DNA of 64,000 nt from Neolewinella persica DSM 23188 (GCF_000373105.1 NZ_KB890425.1:1-64000); one strand, 5' to 3'. Counted from the first letter of the stretch, positions 34,160 through 43,822 are shown. The notes: a model not told the origin generated them from the letters alone. Numbers and translations are program-made.

Positions 34160-35545
34160 CTACTTTCCTCCTTTCATTTCTTTTTGCCAGGCCTTAAGCG
34201 CCTTGAATTTACCATCTGCTGCCAGCCCTGCCTGTACGGGCCAGGTTTTCGGGTCGTGACTTTTGAACCGGGTGCCAGCTTCTTCCAGGATCTCACTTAG
34301 CCGTTCGATGGGTGTATCTGCTAACACCGACATGGTGCTGATACCTGCATCTTTGAGCACGGATTCGATCTTGGGGCCGATGCCTTCAATTAATTTAAGG
34401 TTAGTATGGTCCGCATCGTTGATGTTGACTACGGCAGCCGGAATCGGATCTGGGTTATAGTCATCGCCCTCCTCCGCTTCTGTAGCGGCGGGCACGGTCC
34501 CGTCTGCCAGGTCCCTGGCTTGTCCCACCCAATCGTCGCGTTGTATGATGCCAGGGATATAGCCGATCAATTCGGTATAGGTAACGATGTCGGCCTCTGA
34601 CCAGTTAGCGATCTGTTCATAACTGTATATATCAGATTCGTAGAGCTTACCCTGTAAGAAGGGACCGATATTATTGATTTTGGTCAGGTCGTCGTAGTCA
34701 CCTTCATTGTTTTCAGCAATGATTGGAATGTGGACCGAAGGGGTTGTTTGTACAATGACTTTCGTATCTCCATGATTACCGGTTCTTGCACCAGCGTCGG
34801 TCGTGTCTGCCCGGATCACCAGTGGCTCAGAGCTTGCGGCTTTGCCGGTAGCACCGAGCGTCGGATCCATGATTGGTTGATGGCCGGAGAAGGGGGAGCC
34901 AGGAGCAGTCGGGGCGGTTTGTTTAAGCGTAGCGTTTTCCTGGTGGAGCGCCGTTAGGCGCGCCTCGAGTTGCTGAAACCTCGACTCCGAAGCGAGAATG
35001 TAGGCGTTCAGGCTTTCGTTGCTCCCTGGTCCTTGCCCTGCACCTGCGGCCCCGCCCTGCGTATCTATACCTCGTGGCACAGGCGCTGCTGCGGCCGTTG
35101 CTAATAATTGCTCGTTCTGCGTTTTAAGGCCGATCACCTGGTCGTTCAACGATTCGATGGTGCTCGAATAACTCTGGTTGGAAGCACTCAATTCTTCCTT
35201 TTCTTGCTGTAGTTGTTGCACGGTAATATCGCGCTGCGCCAGATCACTTTTCAGCCCCTGTGCCCGATCCAGGGCGTCTACCTTTTCCCGGCTAACGGCC
35301 TCCAACTCCTTCGCCAGGGCCTTTTGCTTAGTTTCTCCGGTACGGTAGCGTACTTCATACTCATCGCGATCCTTGCGCAACAACAGCAATTCTTTTTTAT
35401 ACCGGCGGGTCTTACTGCCCTGCACGATCCAGCCGATAATGATGCCAAGGGCAAAAATCAGTACGGCCAGAAATCCGGCCCAGATGGCTTGCTCTCCGGA
35501 AAGGAGGGAAAACAGACCGTCGAGTTGATCAAAGAATTCGTTCAT
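34160..35545 (-). CDS. Membrane-anchored coiled-coil protein with two helix-hairpin-helix-like domains
   Basis: 461 residues from ATG 35545. One transmembrane helix near 20-42 (GFLAVLIFALGIIIGWIVQG), a basic patch, a long coiled coil (about 50-145; RKDRDEYEVRYRTGETKQKA), a low-complexity Pro/Ala/Gly linker, and two C-terminal domains with LTKINNIGPFLQGKLYESDI and LKLIEGIGPKIESVLKDAGI, patterns of helix-hairpin-helix folds such as those fused to ribosomal L21 or NADH dehydrogenase subunits in Bacteroidota. DNA or protein binding is inferred. The linker contains a dispersed-word copy encoding GAAGAG. A TATCTTGG box lies 21 bp upstream of the start. Confidence 0.8.
   Translation of the reverse strand: MNEFFDQLDGLFSLLSGEQAIWAGFLAVLIFALGIIIGWIVQGSKTRRYKKELLLLRKDRDEYEVRYRTGETKQKALAKELEAVSREKVDALDRAQGLKSDLAQRDITVQQLQQEKEELSASNQSYSSTIESLNDQVIGLKTQNEQLLATAAAAPVPRGIDTQGGAAGAGQGPGSNESLNAYILASESRFQQLEARLTALHQENATLKQTAPTAPGSPFSGHQPIMDPTLGATGKAASSEPLVIRADTTDAGARTGNHGDTKVIVQTTPSVHIPIIAENNEGDYDDLTKINNIGPFLQGKLYESDIYSYEQIANWSEADIVTYTELIGYIPGIIQRDDWVGQARDLADGTVPAATEAEEGDDYNPDPIPAAVVNINDADHTNLKLIEGIGPKIESVLKDAGISTMSVLADTPIERLSEILEEAGTRFKSHDPKTWPVQAGLAADGKFKALKAWQKEMKGGK
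35037..35057 (+). repeat. Dispersed GC-rich word, copy 10, inside coiled-coil gene
   Basis: CTGCACCTGCGGCCCCGCCC preceded by C. It lies in the disordered linker, in frame, encoding GAAGAG on the minus strand. Confidence 0.7.
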
Positions 35546-35580
35546 AAGTATGGGTTCTCTGCCGCCCAAGATAGGGAATT

Positions 35581-35679
35581 AGTAGGTAGTCTTGTAGTCT
35601 TGTAATTCGATAGTCTGGTAGTACCGTCACGCATATCTGCAAGCCTACCAACCTACCAGACCACAAGACTATCTACTAC
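35581..35679. repeat. Word-repeat inverted element (AGTAGGTAGTCTTGT arms)
   Basis: AGTAGGTAGTCTTGTAGTCT on the left and ACCACAAGACTATCTACT on the right are complementary with few changes. The centre ACCGTCACGC...CTGCAAGCCT resembles that of 24060-24198. The right arm includes the stop codon of alanine dehydrogenase (35676-35678). Confidence 0.75.
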
Positions 35680-36911
35680 AACCCGCTGGTCATCAGCAAA
35701 TCAATATCTGTACACCGCATCTCGAAGCGTTTGCCGAGGTAAGGATTGGTCAGGCAACCACGGAAAGTATAAACGCCGTGCCGCAGCCCTGGTCGGCGCA
35801 GGATAAAGTGTTCGAAGGAGCGCGCGCCATCAGCCTTGAGGAGCATGGGCACCAAGACGTTGCTAACGGCAATACTGGCCGTACGGCCAACCCTGCTGGC
35901 GAGGTTCGGCACGCAGTAGTGGATCACGTCGTGCTTGCGGAACGTCGGTTTGTCGAGGGTGGTCAACTCGCTGGTAGCGAAGCAGCCGCCCTGGTCGATA
36001 CTTACGTCGATGATGACCGAACCGGGACGCATCTGACTCACCATTTCTTCACTTACGACCACGGGTGCACGCCCGTGTTCGGCATGAATGGCGCCGATGG
36101 CTACTTCGGCGGTGACCAGTTCCCTGCGCAGGTACAAGGGGTTGATGGCACTGGTGTAGAGCTGGCGGCCGACGCTGTTTTGCAGGCGCATCAGTTTGCT
36201 GATGTTGTCGTCGAAAATTCGAACTTCAGCCCCCATACCGAGGGCGGCCCGGGTGGCGTATTCGGCGACGATGCCACCGCCGAGGATGACCACTTTAGCA
36301 CTGGGAACGCCAGAAACACCGCCGAGTAAAACACCGGGTCCTCCCTGGCTGGAAGACAGGAGTTCTGCTGCCGTCTGAATGGCGGAAATTCCCGCCATTT
36401 CGCTCATGATCCGAACGATGGGGAAAGAGCCCTCCTCGTCCTGCAGGTACTCCATGGCCAGAGCGATGATGCGCCTGTTCTTGAGCCGGTAGAGGTACTC
36501 TGCTGAAATAGTGGGAAGCTGCAGCGGACTGATGAGCACGGTGCCGGGCTGCATCATGTCGATCTCCTCTAACGTAGGAGGAGCGACTTTCAGAATGACC
36601 TTCGCCTTGCGGTATACTTCCTGCGCGGAATAGGCGATCTCGCCGCCGCTTTCGCTGTAGGCGTGGTCACTGAAATTACTCTGTACGCCAGCACTCGTTT
36701 CGATCAGGACGCGGTGTCCACGGCTCGTCAGGTTGGCCACGCCGCTGGGGACCAGCGCCACGCGTTTTTCCTGGAGAGTGGTCTCTTTGGGAATACCGAT
36801 AAACAGGGATTCCTGCTTGTGATCCACGGCGAGTGTTTCGGTCTGTGTTTGGCCGTAGCCAGACGTTAGTTCCTCGGGTAGAGATACTTTTTTCTTGTCC
36901 TTACTGCTCAT
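35676..36911 (-). CDS. ald: Alanine dehydrogenase
   Basis: 411 residues, slightly longer than classical Ald because of about 38 extra N-terminal residues. It interconverts alanine and pyruvate with NAD and ammonia. Visible: IGIPKETTLQEKRVALVPSG, NFSDHAY, VILKVAPPT, ALAMEYLQDEEG, NAD-binding AKVVILGGGIVAEYATRAAL, VIIDVSIDQGGCFATS, and HYCVPNLASRVGRTASIAVS. tsaE lies upstream on the same strand. Confidence 0.9.
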   Translation of the reverse strand: MSSKDKKKVSLPEELTSGYGQTQTETLAVDHKQESLFIGIPKETTLQEKRVALVPSGVANLTSRGHRVLIETSAGVQSNFSDHAYSESGGEIAYSAQEVYRKAKVILKVAPPTLEEIDMMQPGTVLISPLQLPTISAEYLYRLKNRRIIALAMEYLQDEEGSFPIVRIMSEMAGISAIQTAAELLSSSQGGPGVLLGGVSGVPSAKVVILGGGIVAEYATRAALGMGAEVRIFDDNISKLMRLQNSVGRQLYTSAINPLYLRRELVTAEVAIGAIHAEHGRAPVVVSEEMVSQMRPGSVIIDVSIDQGGCFATSELTTLDKPTFRKHDVIHYCVPNLASRVGRTASIAVSNVLVPMLLKADGARSFEHFILRRPGLRHGVYTFRGCLTNPYLGKRFEMRCTDIDLLMTSGL

Positions 36912-37040
36912 CGTTTGGGTGGGTAATTACCGGGCGTCTTAGAACAACGCCTTTTTAGGGTTCAGGTTGTATGCAGGAGTTGGGATTGGTGAATATTTGA
37001 GGCGTATTGTGTTTAAACGCGTACTTAGCGCTTTGTTTCA

Positions 37041-37062
37041 GGGCGCGGCCGCAGGTGCAATG
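37041..37062 (-). repeat. Dispersed GC-rich word, copy 11
   Basis: Complement reads TTGCACCTGCGGCCGCGCCC preceded by CA. Intergenic between ald and tsaE; the same ATTGCACC 5' end occurs in copy 8. Confidence 0.75.
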
Positions 37063-37112
37063 TAAGGTCCGAAAAGAGCAAAGGGAAAAAAGAATGGCAC
37101 CTACGGTAATTA

Positions 37113-37526
37113 TTATAAGGGCTCAGCGATCAGCGTTCTGGAAGCGCCATCTTCACTATGACTTAAGCGCAAGACTACGGTATCTTCAGGTAGCAGGGCC
37201 TCGATGACGCCGGGCCATTCTATGAATACTGTACTTGTTGCTTCGGCCAATAACTCTTCGAGACCAGCATGAATGGCTTCCTCTAAAGAATTTAACCGGT
37301 AGCAATCAAGGTGGTAAATTATCCCCTTGTCTCCATCGTATTGATTGACGATACTGAAGGTCGGACTACTGGTAGACTCCGCAACACCTAGTTGCTGACA
37401 CATCTCAGCAACTAATGTGGTTTTGCCTGCGCCCAATTCGCCCAACAGGGCGTAGACCCGTTGGTGGCCGTACTTCCCGAGGAGGTCGGCAGCAACTTTT
37501 GGTAGGTCGGTGGTGGTGTACTTCAT
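37113..37526 (-). CDS. tsaE: tRNA threonylcarbamoyladenosine biosynthesis ATPase TsaE
   Basis: 137 residues. The P-loop LGELGAGKTTLVAEMCQQLG, SPTFSIVNQYDG, YHLDCYRL and VFIEWPGVIEALLP are diagnostic of TsaE, which works with TsaB/TsaD to make t6A37 of tRNA. A TATCTTCG box lies 8 bp upstream (37534-37541, minus strand). Upstream of ald and possibly co-transcribed with it. Confidence 0.93.
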   Translation of the reverse strand: MKYTTTDLPKVAADLLGKYGHQRVYALLGELGAGKTTLVAEMCQQLGVAESTSSPTFSIVNQYDGDKGIIYHLDCYRLNSLEEAIHAGLEELLAEATSTVFIEWPGVIEALLPEDTVVLRLSHSEDGASRTLIAEPL

Positions 37527-37536
37527 GCGGGGGCGA

Positions 37537-37737
37537 AGATAGTGAGTGAGTTTCTGAGTTGGCGAGTCACTGAGTCGCTGCCGCGGTTACCACTCGCTTC
37601 ACTTGTTCGCCGGATGAGCAACTCGGCGACACATCACAGCAACTCACTTAAGGGAGCAAGCGAAGCGCTGCGAACGGCCCTTGTGGTAGCTACTCAGCGC
37701 CTCACTAACTTACCGACTCACCGACTCACCACACTGG
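37537..37737. repeat. Modular hairpin element, GAGTCACTGAGT arms, expanded core
   Basis: Left arm GAGTTGGCGAGTCACTGAGT, right arm CTCACTAACTTACCGACTCA then CCGACTCACC. The core starts CTGCCGCGGTTACCACTCGC, TTCGCCGGATGAGCAA, then about 45 bp extra, GCAAGCGAAGCGCTGCGAAC, GGCCCTTGTGGTAGC. It shares arm vocabulary with the 62341-62509 element. Occupies most of the 312 bp gap between the divergent tsaE and patatin genes. Confidence 0.75.
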
Positions 37738-37838
37738 AAACGCTGGTTTCGGTAGTTATTCTCCCATTCGTCCCTTCTTCCATTCTCTAAAGACGATGAG
37801 ATAACAACTACTTTTGTCTTGGCTAAACTCTCCGTCCC

Positions 37839-40049
37839 TTGAAAAATATAATGCTGGTTCTCTTGCTACTTGGTGCTGCTTTGTTATCCGCTCAGGCCAA
37901 AGACCTCAAAGTAGGGCTGGTGCTCAGTGGTGGCGGAGCCCGCGGGTATGCACACATTGGTGCCCTTCAGGTATTGGAAGAGGCGGGTGTCCGGGTAGAT
38001 TACATCGGAGGAACGAGTATGGGCTCAATCGTTGGTGGATTGTACGCCTCCGGCTATACTGCTTTTCAGTTGGAGAAAATGTTGCATGCTACCGACATCA
38101 TGGCTGAGTTGCAGGATGCTATTGGTAGAGAAAACCGAACCATTTACGAGAAGCTCTATAATGAGCATTACCTGATTGGGCTGTCGCTCAAGGACTTTGC
38201 CATTCAGTTACCTACTGCCCTATCCGACGGTCAGCGCATTCATGATCTGTTTAGCCACTGGACGGCCAATGTACACACCATCACTGATTTCAGTAAGCTG
38301 CCAACGCCCTTCCTCTGTGTAGGTACTGATATTGAAACGGGTGAGGCCATAGTACTTGAAACCGGTACGCTGGCCGATGCGATGCGGGCAAGTGCCGCAT
38401 TGCCGGGCGTGATAACGCCGTATGAGATGAATGGCCACATCATGACGGATGGCGGAGTCTCTAACAACTACCCCGCAGAAGAGGTAAAGAATAAAGGGAT
38501 GGATTACGTGATCGGTATAACGGTAGAACAGGACCCCTATTCGGCGGATCAAATCAACTCCCTCGATAAATTACTACTGCAGATTGCCTTCTTTCAGGCT
38601 ACCCGACGTAACATCGAACAGTATGAGATTACGGACATCGACATCAAACCAGACTTGGGAGACTATAGTCAGCTGAGTTTTGAAGCCATTGACGACCTCA
38701 TAAAGGCTGGTCGGTTGGCCGCTGAGGCACAACTGGCTACGCTGGATTCCATCGTCCGCCAGCAGCAAAGCCGCCCGCCGGCAGACACAGTCTCGATGCC
38801 GGAAAGCCTGAATGCAACAATCGTTGAAATTCTGGGAAACGAAGACCTGAGCCGTCGGCAGGTACTCAGCTTTTTTGATGGGGACCTGCCCGGAAGAATA
38901 GACTGGCTTGATTTTCGGGACGGTCTGGTCGCGCTTTTCGCCACCGGCCGGTATGATAATGTTGATTATACCTGGGAGGATATACCAGGAAAGGGAGACG
39001 AAGTCAAATTAGTACTGGACCTCAAACAATCCCCTGATTTTGGCCAGCAGTTAAGGCTGGGACTGCATTATGATCAGGAATACCGGTCAAATATCCTGGT
39101 CGGCCTCACACTGAGCGATCTGGTCGTCGATAATACCCAGACGACAATTGATCTGATTGGTGGAAGCCGCTTTCGATACCGGGCGGATTTTCGTGTGAAC
39201 CGGGTCAATGGCTCTGCTTTCGGTTTACGAAGCAGGTTACATTATGCCGATATCGGATTCGACTTGCCAGAGATAATGGGAACTCCTGGAGGACTACTTA
39301 TTGAGCGGCTGGACTTTCACTTCAACGACCTGAATGCAGAGCTGTACTGGGACTTCCGGCAAACGGACAACTCTTTTACCGGGATTGCCGCAGAGATCAA
39401 GTATTACCAGAATAGCTCCGAGCAATTAGCTGCGGCCGATTCCTCTTCTCTTTTCCGGCTGGGAGATGATAACTACTTCGTACCGAACGCTTATTTTCTC
39501 TACGACAAGCTCGATGATCGCCATTTCCCCATGTCAGGTTTTAGTATTGATGCCAAAACCCGGGCCATTATCAATATAGGTGAGCCAGAGGCAGAAGGTA
39601 GTGATTGGGCCATTAATGGTGATTTTCACACCTTGCTGCTATTTCCATTAAGTAAGAAAGTTAGTTTAGGGACGGAGTTGAACGCAGGTGGATTCCTGGA
39701 TAGTTCCTCTTTGCCCTACCGGTACTATCTCGGTAGTAATAATCGCAACCTGATGAATAATTTTAAGTTATTCCCAAGTCTGGAATTGGGGGAGGCTTCG
39801 GGCGATAACCTCCTGATGGGGGAGCTTTTCTCCCGCTTCCACCCCGGAGGTGGTCATTATTTTACTTTGGGGTGCCGGGCTGCCCGACTGGGAAATGCTG
39901 AAGGCCTTCCTACCTCCATAAGGCAAGACTGGTTGGTTGCTGGCCGGCTAACCTACGGCCTGAGTTCTCCACTGGGGCCAATTGAACTGACTTACGCGCA
40001 CGGAAATGCTGGGCAGGAACTATACTTTAACCTGGGTTACTGGTTTTAA
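37839..40049 (+). CDS. Patatin-like phospholipase with C-terminal outer-membrane barrel
   Basis: 736 residues. Start TTG at 37839 gives MKNIMLVLLLLGAALLSAQA, a better signal peptide than the next ATG (37851). The patatin domain (about 22-300) has GLVLSGGGARGYAHIGAL (oxyanion loop), GGTSMGSIVGGLYASG (nucleophile Ser in GxSxG) and MTDGGVSNNYPAEE (catalytic Asp in DGG). It is followed by a POTRA-like segment (about 315-395) and a BamA/Omp85-type beta barrel to the end (final YFNLGYWF ends aromatic). The same architecture occurs in PlpD-like autotransporters. It likely sits in the outer membrane with lipase activity; substrate unknown. Confidence 0.9.
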   Translation: MKNIMLVLLLLGAALLSAQAKDLKVGLVLSGGGARGYAHIGALQVLEEAGVRVDYIGGTSMGSIVGGLYASGYTAFQLEKMLHATDIMAELQDAIGRENRTIYEKLYNEHYLIGLSLKDFAIQLPTALSDGQRIHDLFSHWTANVHTITDFSKLPTPFLCVGTDIETGEAIVLETGTLADAMRASAALPGVITPYEMNGHIMTDGGVSNNYPAEEVKNKGMDYVIGITVEQDPYSADQINSLDKLLLQIAFFQATRRNIEQYEITDIDIKPDLGDYSQLSFEAIDDLIKAGRLAAEAQLATLDSIVRQQQSRPPADTVSMPESLNATIVEILGNEDLSRRQVLSFFDGDLPGRIDWLDFRDGLVALFATGRYDNVDYTWEDIPGKGDEVKLVLDLKQSPDFGQQLRLGLHYDQEYRSNILVGLTLSDLVVDNTQTTIDLIGGSRFRYRADFRVNRVNGSAFGLRSRLHYADIGFDLPEIMGTPGGLLIERLDFHFNDLNAELYWDFRQTDNSFTGIAAEIKYYQNSSEQLAAADSSSLFRLGDDNYFVPNAYFLYDKLDDRHFPMSGFSIDAKTRAIINIGEPEAEGSDWAINGDFHTLLLFPLSKKVSLGTELNAGGFLDSSSLPYRYYLGSNNRNLMNNFKLFPSLELGEASGDNLLMGELFSRFHPGGGHYFTLGCRAARLGNAEGLPTSIRQDWLVAGRLTYGLSSPLGPIELTYAHGNAGQELYFNLGYWF

Positions 40050-40177
40050 GACCTGGATATACGGATCATGAAGTGGTTTAGGGAATTGCCTGGTGCTGAG
40101 CGCCTGCAAACGCTACTGATTTCAAGTCATCGGTATCCCAAACCTTACGGTTTGGAGATAGTGTGCTGATAAAAAAA

Positions 40178-40205
40178 CCAGTTACAGCCGATTGGCTGTA
40201 ACTGG
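40178..40205. terminator. Intrinsic terminator
   Basis: CCAGTTACAGCC (40178-40189) and GGCTGTAACTGG (40194-40205) with a GATT loop. The seven A bases on its left become a U-run on the minus strand, so it best fits the end of the 40276-40599 gene; the patatin gene may share it. A smaller CCAAACC-TTAC-GGTTTGG hairpin lies at 40138-40155. Confidence 0.8.
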
Positions 40206-40275
40206 CTATCTAAAAACTGTTTATTAAAATCCCAATGAAAGTGTTGTAATTGTTTTTGAACTGAGCAGGCTCGTT

Positions 40276-40599
40276 TTACTCACCGCCGCGACGGATGTAG
40301 CCTTTCATTCTGTTGCTGCTCCAGGTAACGCTGCCTAAAGGACCGCCTTCGACCAGCATCCATTTAGCATAGGACTTGACGAATTTTACGTCTTCGAAAT
40401 GTACACGGGCACCATTGGTTACGCGGATTGCAGGATTGCAACCTTCGCAAATAAGTTTGAAACCATTGCCATTGTAGGTGACGTCTTCACTGATTTCCAG
40501 CGTCTCGGTCAACACGAGGTCTTCGCTAAGGTTAATGGTCGTTTGGCCATTGGCAGATAAGCCAATGACTAGTAGTAAGGATGAGAAAATGAACTTCAT
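40276..40599 (-). CDS. Small secreted protein of unknown function
   Basis: 107 residues. Signal peptide MKFIFSSLLLVIGLSANGQ, then TTINLSEDLVLTETLEISED, a GFKLICEGCNPAIRV segment with two cysteines, and VHFEDVKFVKSYAK. The spacing of short beta-strands resembles the first rungs of a right-handed beta helix (pectate-lyase-like), but it is too short to be a full enzyme. It may be a small surface protein. The terminator at 40178-40205 follows it. Confidence 0.65.
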   Translation of the reverse strand: MKFIFSSLLLVIGLSANGQTTINLSEDLVLTETLEISEDVTYNGNGFKLICEGCNPAIRVTNGARVHFEDVKFVKSYAKWMLVEGGPLGSVTWSSNRMKGYIRRGGE

Positions 40600-40948
40600 G
40601 TTGTTATAGTATCTGGGATAAAAAAATGGTGATTTCCGCCCGGGAGGGACGAAGGCAAATTTTTATTCGAGAAACTTACGTGGACAGCGTACAGCCTTGT
40701 GTTGTGTTGTAAAATAAATCTAAAAAGCATCCTATTTCCAGTAGAAGAAAGGTAGGTGGAATAAGAAAATATTGATGAGAGTGTTGAAAAGGCGAACAGC
40801 AAGCCCTGACGCAAATATATGAAATAAGTTTAATGCCTTGGTGTAAACTTTAAACGAACCTCCTTAAAAAACTAACAGACGCACCTACTTGATGCCGCAT
40901 TCCCGGCCAAACCTTACCTTCGCCGGAATTAAATATCACAGAGACATC
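40600..40948. other. AT-rich divergent intergenic region
   Basis: About 350 bp between two divergent genes. It carries TACCTTCG at 40915-40922, a -7 box 26 bp before the M42 peptidase ATG. No repeat-family element and no supported gene. Confidence 0.5.
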
Positions 40949-42064
40949 ATGTTAAATTTATCCTTACTCAAAGCTATTTGTGAAGCTCCCGGGGTCTCCG
41001 GGTTTGAGCGCCGTATTCGGGAGCTGGTATTGCGGGAAGTCAAATCGTTGGCAGACGAAGTGAAAGTGGATAATATGGGCAACGTAATTGCCATCATGAA
41101 AGGGAGAGTCCCCAAGAGGGTAATGGTAGCTGCCCACATGGACGAAATCGGCTTTATCGTTAACCACATTGACGAAAAAGGCTTCCTTAGGTTTTTGCCA
41201 CTTGGTGGTTTTGACCCTAAAACACTGACGGCACAGCGCGTGATTATCCATGGCCGCAAAGATGTTATTGGCGTACTGGGCTGCAAGCCCATCCACATCA
41301 TGAAGCCAGAGGAGCGTAAACAAGTAATTCCTATCTCTGAGTACTTTGTCGACACGGGCATGACCAAAGAGGACGTTGAAAAATGGATCCGGATCGGGGA
41401 TCCTATTTCCCGCGAACGCGAGCTTATTGAAATTGGTGACTGTGTCACCAGTAAATCGCTGGACAACCGGGTGTCGGTTTTTATCCTGATCGAGACGCTG
41501 CGCCGGCTGAAAGATCAGGATTTGCCCTACGATCTTTACGCCACGTTTACCGTTCAGGAAGAAGTTGGCCTGAGAGGGGCCATCGGAAGCGTTGGTCACA
41601 TCGATCCGGATTTCGGTTTCGGGCTCGACGTTACCATTGCTTACGATGTGCCTGGGTCCAGCGCGCATGAATCGGTGACCAGCCTGGGAGAAGGAGCGGC
41701 GATAAAAATTCTCGACGGTTCCGTAATTTCTGATTACCGGATGGTGAACTACCTCAAAGAGGTGGCTAAAGCTGATGGTATCAAGACCCAGATGGAACTA
41801 CTCCCTGCCGGTGGGACCGACACGGCAGCCATCCAGCGTTATGGCAATAAAGGAGCGATTGCCGGAGCTATCTCCACCCCACTTCGCAACATGCACCAGA
41901 GCATAGAAATGGCGCATCAGGAAGATATTGAGCATACCATTAACCTACTGGCAGCTGGCATCGGCCGATTAGATACGTACGACTGGGACTTCAGCGGTCA
42001 GCACGGTCAGGGCGAACATCAGGATGCTGGCAAATCTGCTTCAGGGGGATACGACTGGCTCTAA
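40949..42064 (+). CDS. M42-family metallopeptidase (glutamyl aminopeptidase-like)
   Basis: 371 residues from ATG 40949 (MLNLSLLKAICEAPGVSGFE). Metal-binding and catalytic landmarks: VMVAAHMDEIGFIVNHI, KSLDNRVSVFILIETLRRL, TVQEEVGLRGAIGSVGHIDP with the catalytic Glu pair, ALDVT-like GLDVTIAYD, and GGTDTAAIQRYGNKGAIAGA. M42 enzymes are cytosolic dinuclear-zinc aminopeptidases, often forming tetrahedral particles. The 20-codon upstream extension of the open frame is excluded because the -7 box at 40915 lies within it. Confidence 0.92.
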   Translation: MLNLSLLKAICEAPGVSGFERRIRELVLREVKSLADEVKVDNMGNVIAIMKGRVPKRVMVAAHMDEIGFIVNHIDEKGFLRFLPLGGFDPKTLTAQRVIIHGRKDVIGVLGCKPIHIMKPEERKQVIPISEYFVDTGMTKEDVEKWIRIGDPISRERELIEIGDCVTSKSLDNRVSVFILIETLRRLKDQDLPYDLYATFTVQEEVGLRGAIGSVGHIDPDFGFGLDVTIAYDVPGSSAHESVTSLGEGAAIKILDGSVISDYRMVNYLKEVAKADGIKTQMELLPAGGTDTAAIQRYGNKGAIAGAISTPLRNMHQSIEMAHQEDIEHTINLLAAGIGRLDTYDWDFSGQHGQGEHQDAGKSASGGYDWL

Positions 42065-42071
42065 TTCTTAC

Positions 42072-42533
42072 CTACTCGCTGGTTGCCGGACTCTCTTTTG
42101 CGGCTCCCCCGTTCATGCGGCGCATTTCATCTCTGATTTCGGAGAGGAGCTGTATATCTTTTGGCGTCGGTACGGTCTTATTGCCTTCATCTTCAGCCTT
42201 CTCTTTAAGAGAATTGACCGCCTTGATGACGATGAACAAGGTAAGTGCCACGATGAAAAAGTCCATCATCGCTTCGATAAAGGCACCATACCCGAGCACA
42301 ACGCCAGGATCTGTGATGGTGCCGTCGGCGGCCTTTACGGGCTCTTTTAACACCCATTTCATATCGGCAATATCTACCCCGGCCGTCAGGTACCCCAGGG
42401 GAGGAGTAATAATCTTTTTTACCAGCACATCAACAATCCTGTTAAAGGCCGCTCCGATGACTACACCTATAGCAAGGTCTATCATGTTGCCTTTAACAGC
42501 GAATTTCTTGAACTCTTGGATGAAATTCTTCAT
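42072..42533 (-). CDS. mscL: Large-conductance mechanosensitive channel
   Basis: 153 residues. MKNFIQEFKKFAVKGNMIDL with GVVIGAAFNRIVDVLVKKII (TM1), a periplasmic loop, then FIEAMMDFFIVALTLFIVIK (TM2) and a charged cytoplasmic helix (LLSEIRDEMRR). It releases solutes on hypo-osmotic shock. Its stop is only 7 bp from the converging M42 peptidase stop. Confidence 0.95.
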   Translation of the reverse strand: MKNFIQEFKKFAVKGNMIDLAIGVVIGAAFNRIVDVLVKKIITPPLGYLTAGVDIADMKWVLKEPVKAADGTITDPGVVLGYGAFIEAMMDFFIVALTLFIVIKAVNSLKEKAEDEGNKTVPTPKDIQLLSEIRDEMRRMNGGAAKESPATSE

Positions 42534-42757
42534 AGGGTCATTTAGTTTTTCCTAAGCTATAACCAAGAGTTTGTCATGATGTGCAATCGTTGCCTTTTTT
42601 TCTTAGGCTGGTGGCTGAAGGCATAAATATTTGTCCATTTAATTGGCCATTGCAGCCCTGTCAGGCCAGCTTTGCCACAAAGATCACGGTGTCTTCAATA
42701 ACTGGATACCCACCATACCTGCTTGCGGCGGTCTTTCTTTGTTCCCTTCAACGCTTC

Positions 42758-42778
42758 TCTGCACCTGCGTGCGCGCCA
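42758..42778 (+). repeat. Dispersed GC-rich word, copy 12
   Basis: CTGCACCTGCGTGCGCGCCA preceded by T, intergenic between mscL and the polytopic membrane protein gene. Confidence 0.75.
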
Positions 42779-42790
42779 CCTGAAAAAACG

Positions 42791-43822
42791 CTAGCTAAAT
42801 ACCGTCCAAATAGTGGCACTCATTGCAACGGTAAATAAGACGAGGTGATAAAATTCAGCTTTACCATCGGAAAGCAGGATGAACCGCAACCCAAGGACGA
42901 CACCTAATGGAGCGGTGATGGCCTGAAAGTAGGGGATTTCGGATGCCCCACTAACCAAGATGCTCAAGAGCAAAAATAAGAGCATCCAATATTGAATACC
43001 GACGTTTTTCTTCCCCTCGATGTTAAGCAGTCGTACAATAATCCCATAAGCAACTATGGACAGTAAGAGCAAGACCGCCAGCGTGATCAGGCCAGGGAGC
43101 TGAAGGGAGGGGAATGAGGTTGATTGCCACCACCCCAGCGCCGAAAATTGAATACTTAGTGCGGCAGGTAGCGCCCCGGTAATGTAGGCATAAGAAAATA
43201 CCAGCGAGAGAATGACGGCGGTGCCAGTGAGGAGTTGAAAAATTGACTTGAACGTTATTCTTCGAAGAATGCCTATTCCAATAATGAAGGCAGGAAGGAG
43301 CACCAAATAGGTTGGTGAAAAAAGCGCGGCCACACCGAGCCAGGCGCCGGCGTTGAACAACGGCACTGCTGGTTCTTCATTCTTATACAGTCGCCCCATG
43401 GAAAGAAGGGCAAGAAGTAATAATATATTGGCGAGTTGAACCGGATGCAGGGCCCGAAAAGAAGGCACGATGGCCCAACACAGGATAATGAATAAACCTG
43501 GAAACTGGGTGATCTTGCGTGACATCCGGTGGCGGGTGACCAGCACATTGGCAATGATGCCCTGGATGGTGACGAACAGCACGGGGAGAAGAGCAGAAAG
43601 ATAAAATTGACCTTTTGTCCATTGCATCAACCAGGTGCCCCCAACGCCGCTTTGGGCTAAAGCGGGAGCAGCCTCCACCCAGCCAAAGATTACGGGGAGC
43701 TGTAAAATGAGGGCGTATAAAAACAGAAATAGCCCGGCAGATGCCTGATTGGTTCGAAAAAGGGAAAGCACGTAAGTTAGGGGGTCTGAAGATCTAAAGG
43801 TATAGCTTGAAGGGGACTCCAT
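42791..43822 (-). CDS. Polytopic membrane protein, DUF6427-like
   Basis: 343 residues from ATG 43822 (MESPSSYTFRSSDPLTYVLS, LFRTNQASAG). Eight to ten transmembrane helices fill the protein; soluble parts are very short. The sequence resembles a Bacteroidota-specific family of unknown function (DUF6427). No catalytic motif visible. A TACTTTAG string at 43876-43883 (minus strand) may be its promoter. Confidence 0.7.
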   Translation of the reverse strand: MESPSSYTFRSSDPLTYVLSLFRTNQASAGLFLFLYALILQLPVIFGWVEAAPALAQSGVGGTWLMQWTKGQFYLSALLPVLFVTIQGIIANVLVTRHRMSRKITQFPGLFIILCWAIVPSFRALHPVQLANILLLLALLSMGRLYKNEEPAVPLFNAGAWLGVAALFSPTYLVLLPAFIIGIGILRRITFKSIFQLLTGTAVILSLVFSYAYITGALPAALSIQFSALGWWQSTSFPSLQLPGLITLAVLLLLSIVAYGIIVRLLNIEGKKNVGIQYWMLLFLLLSILVSGASEIPYFQAITAPLGVVLGLRFILLSDGKAEFYHLVLFTVAMSATIWTVFS